Assembly: GCF_000383575.1 (NCBI RefSeq)
Contig: NZ_KB911579.1
Coordinates: forward strand, 2,760,523-2,824,522
DNA length: 64,000 nt
Reading direction: 5' to 3'
Origin: Salinispora oceanensis
GTDB taxonomy: Bacteria > Actinomycetota > Actinomycetes > Mycobacteriales > Micromonosporaceae
Shown: positions 42,620 through 50,613 of the stretch, in pieces
Layout of the letters: each line of letters opens with the position of its first letter
Numbering within the stretch: position 1 is the stretch's first letter
Notes under the pieces: model-generated
Seen by the model: the letters and a program-made list of their open reading frames with translations, nothing else
The model's database searches: none
Told to the model about the DNA's origin: nothing
Translations under genes and position numbers: made by a program

Positions 42620-43327
42620 ATGGCTGAGCAGACCGAGGCGCCTCGCCGAACGCCGCTGAGCAGGGAGCGGGTCCTGCGGGCCGCTGTCACGCTCGCCGAC
42701 GAGGCTGGGATCGACTCCCTCAGCATGCGCAACCTTGCCCAGGACCTGGGTGTCGTGCCGATGGCCCTCTACAAGCACGTGGCCAACAAGGACGAACTGG
42801 TCGCCGGCATGATCGATGTGGTCATTGACGAGATCGACCCGCCGCTGGCCGGCACCGACTGGAAGCACGCGGTCCGGGAGCGCATTCTCTCCGCGCGGCG
42901 GGTGCTGCGGCGGCACCCCTGGGTGTCCCTCGCCATCGAGTCGCAGCAGACGGCGACGCCGGCCATCCTCGCCTACCTCGACTCGATGGTCGGGACGTTC
43001 CGGGGCGCTGGCTTCTCCGTGGACCTTGCCCACCACGTGATGCACGCGATGGGCAGCCGCACCCTGGGCTTCAGCCAGGAACTCTTCGACACCGCACGGA
43101 ACGCCGGCCGGACCGGCGCGACCACTCCGGCGCCACCGGCGGCCCTACCAGCGCAGTTCGCCGACCGATTCCCCAACCTCGCGGAGATCGCGGTGGTGGC
43201 CTCCCACGACGATGCGTCGGTGGTGGGGCGGGGCTGCGATGACCAGTTCGAGTTCGAGTTCGCGCTGGATCTGTTGCTGGAGAGCATCGAACGGCTGCAT
43301 CAGCAGGGCTGGACATCGTCTCGCTGA
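42620..43327 (+). CDS. TetR/AcrR-family repressor with TetR_C domain
   Basis: 235 residues. The N-terminal helix-turn-helix (RERVLRAAVTLADEAG...SMRNLAQDLGVVPMALYKHVANKDEL, about residues 15-60) is canonical. The C-terminal part (VIDEIDPPLAGTDWKHAVRERILSARRVLRRHPW) is of the tetracycline-repressor C-terminal type. ATG at 42620 with GAGGAAACG upstream. It probably represses itself and the divergent MDR dehydrogenase through the three palindromes between them. The inducer is perhaps an electrophile or quinone that the enzyme detoxifies, but this is inference. Confidence 0.92.
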   Translation: MAEQTEAPRRTPLSRERVLRAAVTLADEAGIDSLSMRNLAQDLGVVPMALYKHVANKDELVAGMIDVVIDEIDPPLAGTDWKHAVRERILSARRVLRRHPWVSLAIESQQTATPAILAYLDSMVGTFRGAGFSVDLAHHVMHAMGSRTLGFSQELFDTARNAGRTGATTPAPPAALPAQFADRFPNLAEIAVVASHDDASVVGRGCDDQFEFEFALDLLLESIERLHQQGWTSSR

Positions 43328-43519
43328 GGCCCGCCCGGCCAGTAGGCCCCTGACGCGCCACCAGCCAGGGTAGGGCTGCCCCCAGTAGAGACTGGCCGGT
43401 ACGCCGTATTTCCTGGCCTGCCCCGCGTTCCTAGGCTCGGGACGACGAGAGCGGTTCTTCGGCCGGTGTGCTGAGGTCGTGCTGCTCTCGACCAGCTTGG
43501 GTTGGGATTGGGGATCGCC

Positions 43520-44737
43520 GTGTTCGGTAGGTCGAGGAAGCTATCTGTCAGTCTCCTCGTGGCGTCGGTGGTGCTGGCTCTCGCCGCACTGGCAGTCGCC
43601 ATCGGCGGAGCCGTTCCGCGGTCGGACCGCAGGGCCACCCCGGAGTGGGAGCGGCCGTTTCCGGTGGCGGAGAGCGTCTATCCGTTCCAGTCGAGAGTCT
43701 ACGAGTGGCGCGGGTTCGACTATCACTATGTGGACGTGCCGCCAGCAGCGGGCCATTCCCCCAAAGGTACCGTTCTGGCCGTCCACGGGAACGGCACCTG
43801 GAGCATGATCTACAGGAAAATCGTGGACCCGTTGAGCGCGGCGGGATTTCGGGTGATCCTTACCGACCACTTCGGTTTCGGATTCTCCGACAAACCGAGG
43901 ATCAGTGAATTCGACTACCTGCCGAGTTCGCATGCGACGGTACTGCGGGACTTTGTCGCCGACCTGGCCCTGGAAGATCTCTACCTGGTGCTCCAGGACT
44001 GGGGTGGACCCATCGGACTGGCCGCCGGAGTCGCCACCCCGGAGAAGGTACGTGGTCTCGTGCTGATGAACACCTGGGCCTGGCAGCTCGACCACATCGA
44101 CCAGGGGCAGACCGGGTTCATGCACGCGGTGCATGATCGTGGGCGCCATGCGCAGCTGGAACCGGAGTTCTACACGCAGGGCGAGCTCATCCGCCGCGGT
44201 GCGATCGGGCTCGCCGAACGAAACGCGGTGGAAGGGTCGGCGGAGTACGCGGCGCTGCGGGACGCGATGTGGGGGCCCTACCTCACCCTGGAGCCCCCGC
44301 ATGAGCTGCGCTACCCGGAGGTGACCCAGCCGGTGCACATCTCCGCGATGGCGACCGTCGCGGACGGCGCATTTCTGGATCAACTTGACCGGGACCTGGC
44401 CGTGCTGCGCTCGAAGCCGGTCTTCTTCGCCTTCGGCGACGACACGGCCTTTGGGCCGTACAAGGTTGACCTGGCGATTCTCGGCGGCGAACGGGAGCTC
44501 TGCCGGCCCGGTTATCACCCGGAGACCGAGGAGGTCACCACCCGGACCAACTGTGTCGACGACGAGACCGGCGCGGCCTACTGGTATCCGCTGGAGCGGT
44601 TTCGGTCGGAGTGGCACCCCACCGCGGTCGTCGGGCAGTGGCGGGACAGTACTCACGGCCACTGGGTGCAGGACGAGGTTCCCTCGGTGGTGGTCGAGGC
44701 GGTTAGGTCCGTCCATGCGGCCGGTGCCCGACCGTGA
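43520..44737 (+). CDS. membrane-anchored alpha/beta hydrolase, haloalkane dehalogenase-like
   Basis: About 405 residues. A single N-terminal transmembrane helix (LSVSLLVASVVLALAALAVAIGG) anchors an alpha/beta hydrolase whose nucleophile elbow is VLQDWGGPIG, i.e. Asp rather than Ser, as in haloalkane dehalogenases. The oxyanion loop is AVHGNGTWS, and the catalytic His is in HGHWVQDEVPS. Haloalkane dehalogenases are about 300 residues and soluble, so the anchor and the longer C-terminal part with CRPGYH and NCVDDE (a possible disulfide) are unusual. The start is uncertain: GTG at 43520 or TTG at 43502. Confidence 0.8.
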   Translation: MFGRSRKLSVSLLVASVVLALAALAVAIGGAVPRSDRRATPEWERPFPVAESVYPFQSRVYEWRGFDYHYVDVPPAAGHSPKGTVLAVHGNGTWSMIYRKIVDPLSAAGFRVILTDHFGFGFSDKPRISEFDYLPSSHATVLRDFVADLALEDLYLVLQDWGGPIGLAAGVATPEKVRGLVLMNTWAWQLDHIDQGQTGFMHAVHDRGRHAQLEPEFYTQGELIRRGAIGLAERNAVEGSAEYAALRDAMWGPYLTLEPPHELRYPEVTQPVHISAMATVADGAFLDQLDRDLAVLRSKPVFFAFGDDTAFGPYKVDLAILGGERELCRPGYHPETEEVTTRTNCVDDETGAAYWYPLERFRSEWHPTAVVGQWRDSTHGHWVQDEVPSVVVEAVRSVHAAGARP

Positions 44738-44882
44738 GGACGGGTACGCCCACCCCCGCGCGCCCCGGAACCGCCTGATCAGCTTCGAGCCGCATCTGGC
44801 GACTTGCCGGGCCGGGTACGGGCTCTTCCGCTAGCGTGAAGAAGTTACGCAAACGAACGACGGGGCGACCAGGGGGTACCGC

Positions 44883-45173
44883 ATGTCACGCCTGACTATT
44901 GTTGCCAACATTCACGCCAAGCCGGACCAGGTGGACCTGGTCAAGTCGGAGTTGAAGAAGCTCATCCCGACCACCCGGGCGGAGAAGGGGTGTATCAACT
45001 ACGACCTGCACCAGGACAATACGGACCCGACCCATTTCGTCTTCTACGAGAACTGGGAGTCGCGTGACCTCTGGCAGGCGCACATGAACGCCCCCCACAT
45101 GGAGGCGTACGGCGCGGCGACCGCCGGCAAGGTGGATGAATTCGTGGTCAACGAGATGACCGAGATTGACTGA
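44883..45173 (+). CDS. ABM-domain (YgiN-like) quinol monooxygenase, copy 1
   Basis: 96 residues, the size of single-domain antibiotic-biosynthesis-monooxygenase (ABM) proteins: LTIVANIHAKPDQVDLVKSEL, then TRAEKGCINYDLHQDNTDP, FVFYENWESRDLWQAHMNAPH and the C-terminal strand. Dimers oxidise quinols or small aromatics without a cofactor. ATG at 44883 after CCAGGGGGTACC. It is followed 70 bases later by a close paralogue; the leaders share GAAGTT and ACGACCAGG stretches. Confidence 0.92.
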   Translation: MSRLTIVANIHAKPDQVDLVKSELKKLIPTTRAEKGCINYDLHQDNTDPTHFVFYENWESRDLWQAHMNAPHMEAYGAATAGKVDEFVVNEMTEID

Positions 45174-45243
45174 CGGTTCGCGAATGGCTCTGTTGGGCTG
45201 AGGAAGTTCGATAACGGAACGACCAGGTGGATGGGAGTGCCGA

Positions 45244-45534
45244 ATGTCGCGCTTGACTATTATTGCCAACGTTCACGCCCGGCCGGGCCAGGCGGACCTG
45301 GTGAAAGCGGAGTTGGAGAAGCTTGTCCCGTTGACTCGGGCGGAGGAGGGGTGCATAAACTACGACCTGCACCAGGATAACAGCGACCCGGCCCACTTCG
45401 TCCTCTATGAGAACTGGGAGTCCCGTGAGATCTGGGAGGCTCACAAGGGCGGCGCGCACTTGCGGCAGTACATGGAGGCGACCTCCGGTAAGATTGATGA
45501 ATACAATTTCACCGACCTGACGCACATTGATTGA
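45244..45534 (+). CDS. ABM-domain (YgiN-like) quinol monooxygenase, copy 2
   Basis: 96 residues, a tandem paralogue of the preceding gene. Both have LTI(V/I)AN(I/V)HA, (L)(I/V)P.TRAE.GCINYDLHQDN and ENWESR.(L/I)W.AH. The main differences are the active-face stretch HKGGAHLRQYMEATSG against HMNAPHMEAYGAATAG and the C-terminus, which suggest a changed substrate. ATG at 45244 with GGGAG upstream. Confidence 0.92.
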   Translation: MSRLTIIANVHARPGQADLVKAELEKLVPLTRAEEGCINYDLHQDNSDPAHFVLYENWESREIWEAHKGGAHLRQYMEATSGKIDEYNFTDLTHID

Positions 45535-45589
45535 CGAATCGTTGGGGGTCGGCTCGGGTCCGCCGTACCGGGTAGGTGGGGGAGCGAGG

Positions 45590-46687
45590 TCACCCTGCTT
45601 GCGCCCAGTGAATCCAGAATGGCAGCAGCAGTAGCGCCGCGACCGAGCTCTTCACCACCAGTGCGGCCGACAGCTCAACATCGACGCCGTAGCGCTGCGC
45701 GACGATGAACAGGTTCTGTGGCGCCGGCATCGCCGCGATGAGGACGAGATAGGTCAGCCAGGGGTCGCCAATATCGAAGACATGCGCGGCGGCCAACCAG
45801 ACCGCGAACGGGAACAGCAGGCACTTGACGGCGATCAACCAGATCTCCTCGCCGGTGGTGTGGCGGAAGCTGACCCCACTGCCGCCCAGGTGCAGACCCA
45901 GGGCGAAGAGCGCGATCGGCGCGGCCGCGGCACCGACGAAGTCGAATCCGCCGAGCAGCGGCTCCGGTATCTGGAAGGCCAGCAGGTTGAGCAGGAGGCC
46001 GGCGTTACACGCCAAGACGACCGGAGTGTTCAGGGAACCCCACAGCGCCCGGCCCACTCGGCCACGTCGGCTCCGGAGTGGCGACGGCGCTGGTGGCCCG
46101 CCGGCCGGCTGCAACGGTCGCGGCTCGCCGGTCGGCTGCATCGGTCGCGGCTCGCCGGTCGGTCGCGTCGGTCGCAGCCCGCCGGCCCCAGCCGAGGCGG
46201 GTACGGCCTGGCCGGCCGGGAAGACCTTCACCGGTGCTCCGTTGAGTTCCATGATGGCCAGGACGACCAGGGTGAGGACGCATACCTGGAACAGCAGGAC
46301 CGGAAAGACCGGCGCTGCGTCGCCAAAAAGCATGATGAACACGGGTACCGCGAAATACGCGGTATTGACCTGGACCGCCGCCATGATCCGCAACGCGAGC
46401 TGTCGCGGCTCGCGGGTGGTGGTCAGCCCCGCCAGCACCCCGACCACGGCCATGGCGATCACCGCCGTGACGGCGTAGCCGGCGAGAGCAGGCCAGGCGA
46501 ACAGGGCGCCCAGGTCGCTGCGGTAGATGTTGGCGAACAGGTAGCACGGCACGGCGAAGAGGAAGGCGAAATCGGCGAACGCCTTCGAACTCGCCGCGCT
46601 GACGACGCTCCGCCGGGCGAACAACACACCGCCGCCGAGAGCCAACGCCACCGGCACGAGCTTTTCGAAGACGGCGAGCGCTTCCAA
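45590..46687 (-). CDS. AEC-family (auxin efflux carrier) transporter
   Basis: 365 residues with about ten helices in two halves. It starts VFEKLVPVALALGGGVLFARR and has the AEC features NTAYFAVPVF and NTPVVLACNAGLLLNLL, with GLHLG and MPAPQNLF in the second half. AEC proteins move organic anions or siderophore-like compounds across the membrane. Translation seems to start at TTG 46687, since GGAGG lies 9 bases upstream and no ATG or GTG fits. The central cytoplasmic loop contains a PTGEPRP(M/L)QP repeat (24-bp DNA period), unusual for this family. Confidence 0.85.
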   Translation of the reverse strand: MEALAVFEKLVPVALALGGGVLFARRSVVSAASSKAFADFAFLFAVPCYLFANIYRSDLGALFAWPALAGYAVTAVIAMAVVGVLAGLTTTREPRQLALRIMAAVQVNTAYFAVPVFIMLFGDAAPVFPVLLFQVCVLTLVVLAIMELNGAPVKVFPAGQAVPASAGAGGLRPTRPTGEPRPMQPTGEPRPLQPAGGPPAPSPLRSRRGRVGRALWGSLNTPVVLACNAGLLLNLLAFQIPEPLLGGFDFVGAAAAPIALFALGLHLGGSGVSFRHTTGEEIWLIAVKCLLFPFAVWLAAAHVFDIGDPWLTYLVLIAAMPAPQNLFIVAQRYGVDVELSAALVVKSSVAALLLLPFWIHWAQAG

Positions 46688-46847
46688 CGGGTCGGTCCTC
46701 CAACGGATCTGGCCGGCCCGATCCGGTCGGCAGGGGCGTCCCGTGGTTCCGGCGGCGGCTCCGTTGCTATCAAAGAGACAGGGGCCGGCGCCAATCGGCG
46801 AGCGGCGGACAACAGCGCCGGCTCCGACCCGACCCATGGGTGGTAGC

Positions 46848-47432
46848 TCAGCGCGCGAGCTCCGCCGCCTGTGTGATGACGTGGTCGATGAGGCCGTACT
46901 CGCGGGCCTGATCCGGGGTGAACCAGCGATCCCGGTCCCAGTCTCGCTGGATCTCCGCCAGCGTCCGACCGCTGTGCTGGGCGATCAGCCCCTGCATGGT
47001 CTTCTTCACGTGCAGGAGGTTCTCCGCCTGGATCCGGACGTCCGCGGCGGTGCCCCCCATCCCGCCCGAAGGCTGGTGCATGAGGATCCACGAGTGCGGC
47101 AGCGCGCACCGTTTGCCTGCCGTCCCGGCGCAGAGGAGGAACTGCCCCATCGAGCCGGCCATGCCCAACGCCAACGTCGCCACGTCGTTGCGGACAAACC
47201 GCATCGTGTCGTAGACGGCCATCCCCGCGCTCACCGAGCCGCCGGGCGAGTTGATGTAGAGCTTGATGTCTCGGTCCGGGTCCTCGGCGGCCAGCAGCAG
47301 GATCTGGGCGCAGACCCGGTTGGCCGACTCGTCGGTCACCTCGGTGCCGAGGAAGACTATGCGTTCCTGGAGCAGCCGCTCGAAGACCTGGGAGCCGAAG
47401 CCCTGCTGCCCATCGTCCAACATTTTGATCAT
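46848..47432 (-). CDS. clpP: ClpP-family ATP-dependent protease subunit (divergent paralogue)
   Basis: 194 residues. The triad is intact: Ser94 in GMAGSMGQFLL, His119 in WILMHQPSGG and Asp168 in RDWDRDRW. The usual A-A-S-M is A-G-S-M, and PNARIM is replaced by PHSWIL, showing a divergent paralogue rather than the housekeeping ClpP1P2 pair. There is no propeptide of normal length. ClpP forms a 14-mer chamber fed by ClpX or ClpC. ATG at 47432 after CTGGAGGTAACACC; an in-frame ATG lies three codons later. The ClgR-like gene just upstream on the same strand probably controls it, as in Streptomyces, where ClgR activates clp genes. Confidence 0.9.
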   Translation of the reverse strand: MIKMLDDGQQGFGSQVFERLLQERIVFLGTEVTDESANRVCAQILLLAAEDPDRDIKLYINSPGGSVSAGMAVYDTMRFVRNDVATLALGMAGSMGQFLLCAGTAGKRCALPHSWILMHQPSGGMGGTAADVRIQAENLLHVKKTMQGLIAQHSGRTLAEIQRDWDRDRWFTPDQAREYGLIDHVITQAAELAR

Positions 47433-47636
47433 TAGGTGTTACCTCCAGCGCGTCGGCGGGCGGGGGACCGCCCGGGAGCCGGCCCGTCCAGCGTGCGCGT
47501 GCCGGTGCAGGAGGAGGTAGCCGATCTGCCGGCAGCAGATCGGCCCAGAGCAGATCGGTCGAGGGCGGATTGGCCCAGGTGGATCGACCGGGTCGATCGG
47601 CGCGGGGGCGGTCCGGTTGGGTTAGCGCCGAGCCCG

Positions 47637-48242
47637 TTACTGCCGAGCCCGTTGCCGGCGTGCCCGGGTGAGCCGCCGGGCCCGCCACGAGCTTCGTGCG
47701 GTGGGGCGGTCAGCCGGTGCCGCAGCGATCAACCGGACTCTTAGGCCGGCACCTCGCCGGTCCGGCTCGAGGATGGAGCGCAGATCTCCCGCCAGGCCGC
47801 CGGTTAGCGCGGGCCCGATCGGCGCCAGCCCGACGCCACCGATGGGCAGCCCAGGGGAACCCAGTCGAAGGTGCACCTGGCTGGCACCGCAGGAGGTGGG
47901 GCCGCGGCCGCGTAGCCCGGCCCGGACCGAGTGCTGCCGGGCCGGCTCGACGTGGGAGCTCGGCGTGCGGCTGACCTCGCCGATGGTGAACCCCATCGGC
48001 TCGGGCCGCTCCAGGCGACGTAGCTCGTCCCGGGCCTCCCCGAGCAGGTCGGAGAGGCGGATCCCGAGCGCCCGGCAGACCGCCGCGAGTACCTCGGAGG
48101 AGGCCTCCTTCCGTCCCCGCTCCACCTCGGACAGGTACGGCATGGAGACCCCGGCGGCGGCAGCTACCTCCCGCAGCGTGCGGCCCTGCCGCATCCGGAC
48201 CCGGCGCAACACCCCGCCGATGACTCGTCTGAGCAACGACAT
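47637..48242 (-). CDS. ClgR-like XRE regulator of clp genes
   Basis: 201 residues. The N-terminal 70 residues ([50 protein letters not shown], span residues 3-52) follow ClgR very closely, with the characteristic LRRVIG.VLRR and [14 protein letters not shown]. ClgR proteins are about 110-130 residues and end in a degron for ClpP. Here the tail continues for some 120 low-complexity, Arg/Gly/Pro-rich residues, which may be a frame-shifted or unrelated extension. ATG at 48242. It is upstream of clpP on the same strand, with 204 bases between. Confidence 0.8.
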   Translation of the reverse strand: MSLLRRVIGGVLRRVRMRQGRTLREVAAAAGVSMPYLSEVERGRKEASSEVLAAVCRALGIRLSDLLGEARDELRRLERPEPMGFTIGEVSRTPSSHVEPARQHSVRAGLRGRGPTSCGASQVHLRLGSPGLPIGGVGLAPIGPALTGGLAGDLRSILEPDRRGAGLRVRLIAAAPADRPTARSSWRARRLTRARRQRARQ

Positions 48243-48453
48243 GCTCCGCCTCGCTCTCGTTGGCTGTGGTCCGAGGGGGACAGCTCCCATCATGCCCGCC
48301 GGGCGCCCAGATCGACCCGACGCTGCGTCCCCGGTCCCATCATGCCCGTTGGGGCTGTTGTGGCGTCGTGCCGGCCGCCTCGCCATCTGTGCTACCCCCA
48401 ACCCGTTATGTTGTGGGCGTGCAGGTGACAGCGGAGCTCGGGCGGGGCGAACG

Positions 48454-49476
48454 GTGATCCATTTCCCGGCGCAACGGCGTGATCCGCTGAGCGCGTTGAG
48501 TCTACGGTTGGCCGCGGCCCTCGGGCTCGTCCTGGCCAGCGTCGCCGTCGTGTGGCTCGACCGGGACGGCTATCGGGACGCCAACCGTGACTCGGACGGG
48601 CTGAGCCTCCTCGACTGCTTCTACTACGTTGTGGTCTCCCTCTCCACCACCGGGTACGGCGACATCGCCCCGGTCTCGGAGTCGGCCCGCCTGATCAACG
48701 TCCTCTACATCACGCCGGCCCGGGTCATCTTCCTGATCATCCTGGTCGGCACCACCCTGGAAGTCCTGACCGAGCAGTACCGGACCGGCCGTCGTCTGTC
48801 CCGGTGGAGGAGAGCTGTGAAGGACCACGTCATCATCTGCGGCTACGGCACCAAGGGCCGCAGTGCGATCTCCGCCCTGCTCGAGAACGGCTTCGACAAG
48901 TCCAGGATCGTGGTGGTCGAACGCAGCGGCGCCGCCCTGCGGCAGGCCACCTCGGCCGGTCTGGTGGCGATCGAGGGGTCGGCGACCCGCTCGGCGACGC
49001 TCAACGAGGCACACATCCGGACCGCCAAGGCAGTGATCATCGCGACGGACAGTGACGACGCCTCGGTGTTGGTGGCGCTGACCGTCCGGCAGCTCACCGC
49101 GGGACAGGTGCGGATCATCGCCGCGGCCCGGGAGGCGGAGAACGCCCCACTGCTCAAGCAGAGTGGCGCCCATCACGTGATCGTCTCGTCGGCGACCGCC
49201 GGTCGGCTGCTGGGTCTCTCCACCTCCGCGCCGCCGCTGATCGAGGTGGTGGAGGATCTGCTCACGCCCGGTCAGGGGATGGCGCTCGCGATGCGGTCGG
49301 CCGAGCGGCACGAGGTCGGCCGCTCCCCCCGCGAGCTGGAGGCTCTGGTCATCGCGCTGGTGCGGCGGGGCAAGGTGGTCACGCTCGCCGATCGAGCCGG
49401 TGGGGTCATCGAAACCGGCGACATGCTCGTGCACGTCCGCGACGACCGTCGGACGTCCTCCACCCCGATGTCCTGA
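48454..49476 (+). CDS. potassium channel with RCK (TrkA-N/TrkA-C) domains
   Basis: About 340 residues. TM1 ([17 protein letters not shown]) is followed by the pore helix and selectivity filter [11 protein letters not shown] and by TM2 ([15 protein letters not shown]). The RCK domain is [20 protein letters not shown] with a nucleotide-binding Rossmann fold and IVVVERS, and a TrkA-C lobe closes the protein ([20 protein letters not shown]). It is a two-helix ligand-gated K+ channel subunit of the inner membrane. GTG at 48454 follows GGGCGGGGCG. It is divergent from the ClgR-like gene. The frame is open far upstream, but that part is antisense to the ClgR-like gene. Confidence 0.93.
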   Translation: MIHFPAQRRDPLSALSLRLAAALGLVLASVAVVWLDRDGYRDANRDSDGLSLLDCFYYVVVSLSTTGYGDIAPVSESARLINVLYITPARVIFLIILVGTTLEVLTEQYRTGRRLSRWRRAVKDHVIICGYGTKGRSAISALLENGFDKSRIVVVERSGAALRQATSAGLVAIEGSATRSATLNEAHIRTAKAVIIATDSDDASVLVALTVRQLTAGQVRIIAAAREAENAPLLKQSGAHHVIVSSATAGRLLGLSTSAPPLIEVVEDLLTPGQGMALAMRSAERHEVGRSPRELEALVIALVRRGKVVTLADRAGGVIETGDMLVHVRDDRRTSSTPMS

Positions 49477-49578
49477 CCCCGCGCCGTGGGCGCCCCGTGT
49501 CGATGTCGGGAGCGCCCGCGCCGCTGCGCCGAGGTTCTGGGCCCAGCTACCCGGCAGCCACCGGGATCAGCCGGCGAC

Positions 49579-50613
49579 TCAGTCGATCGTCCAGGTGTCG
49601 CCGCTGTGCAACAGGCCGGCGAACAGCTGCTCCCGAGGTTCGGTCACCGTGGCCCGGGCCGCGTCGAGCTGCTCCTGGACCACGCTGTCGTACGACGGCC
49701 GCCGCACCGAACGGAACACCCCGATCGGGGTGTTGCGCAGGTCCAGACCCGGCAGCCGGGACAGGGCGAACGCGTACGCAGGGTCGGTGATGGTGGCATC
49801 GTGGACCACGATCTCCTCCGCCGCGGTGGCCGCGGTCTCGCGGACCTCCAGGCCGAAGCCGCCGGGCGGGTGTACGACGCAGAACTGGCCGTCCCGACCG
49901 AACGTGATCGGCTGGTCGTGCTCCAGCCGGATCAGCGAGTCGTCCCGGGTGGCGGGCCCCTTGAGCTGTTCGAAGGCCCCGTCGTTGAAGATGTTGCAGT
50001 TCTGGTAGATCTCCACGAAGGCCGAGCCCTCGTGCTCGGCGGCGGCCCGGAGCACCGACTGCAGGTGTTTGCGGTCCGAGTCGATGGTGCGGGCCACAAA
50101 CGTGGCCTCCGCGCCCAGCGCCAGCGAGAGCGGGTTGAACGGTGCGTCCGCCGAGCCGACCGGGGTCGACTTGGTGATCTTGCCAACCTCTGAGGTGGGG
50201 GAGTACTGCCCCTTGGTCAGGCCGTAGATCTGGTTGTTGAACAGCAGGATCTTCAGATTGACGTTACGCCGGAGCGCGTGGATCAGGTGGTTGCCGCCGA
50301 TCGACAGCGCGTCGCCGTCTCCGGTCACCACCCAGACGGAGAGGTCGGGGCGGGTGGTGGAGAGGCCGGTGGCGATCGCTGGGGCGCGACCGTGGATCGA
50401 GTGCATCCCGTACGTGTTCATGTAGTACGGGAAGCGCGATGAGCAGCCGATACCGGAGACGAAGACGATTCGCTCCCGGGGGATGTTCAGCTCCGGCATG
50501 AAGCCCTGGACGGCGGCGAGGATCGCGTAGTCACCACAGCCGGGGCACCAGCGCACCTCCTGGTTGGACTTGAAGTCCTTCGCGGTGAGCTTGAGGGCGA
50601 CGGGCTCAGACAT
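49579..50613 (-). CDS. korB: 2-oxoacid:ferredoxin oxidoreductase, beta subunit
   Basis: 344 residues. It has WCPGCGDYAIL with iron-sulfur/TPP-domain cysteines, ERIVFVSGIGCSSRFPYY, and the thiamine-diphosphate motif VTGDGDALSIGGNHLIHALRRN. This is the TPP-binding subunit of 2-oxoglutarate (or pyruvate) ferredoxin oxidoreductase, which turns 2-oxoglutarate, CoA and oxidised ferredoxin into succinyl-CoA, CO2 and reduced ferredoxin. The start at 50613 overlaps the stop of the alpha gene by 8 bases. KorAB is widespread in aerobic actinomycetes as part of the TCA cycle; a preference for 2-oxoglutarate is inferred. Confidence 0.94.
   Translation of the reverse strand: MSEPVALKLTAKDFKSNQEVRWCPGCGDYAILAAVQGFMPELNIPRERIVFVSGIGCSSRFPYYMNTYGMHSIHGRAPAIATGLSTTRPDLSVWVVTGDGDALSIGGNHLIHALRRNVNLKILLFNNQIYGLTKGQYSPTSEVGKITKSTPVGSADAPFNPLSLALGAEATFVARTIDSDRKHLQSVLRAAAEHEGSAFVEIYQNCNIFNDGAFEQLKGPATRDDSLIRLEHDQPITFGRDGQFCVVHPPGGFGLEVRETAATAAEEIVVHDATITDPAYAFALSRLPGLDLRNTPIGVFRSVRRPSYDSVVQEQLDAARATVTEPREQLFAGLLHSGDTWTID

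Noticed and set aside
47436..47636. Gene in the clpP-clgR gap
   Set aside because: Open frames here are Arg/Pro/Gly repeats of GCAGATCGG-like DNA, without a start context or domain.
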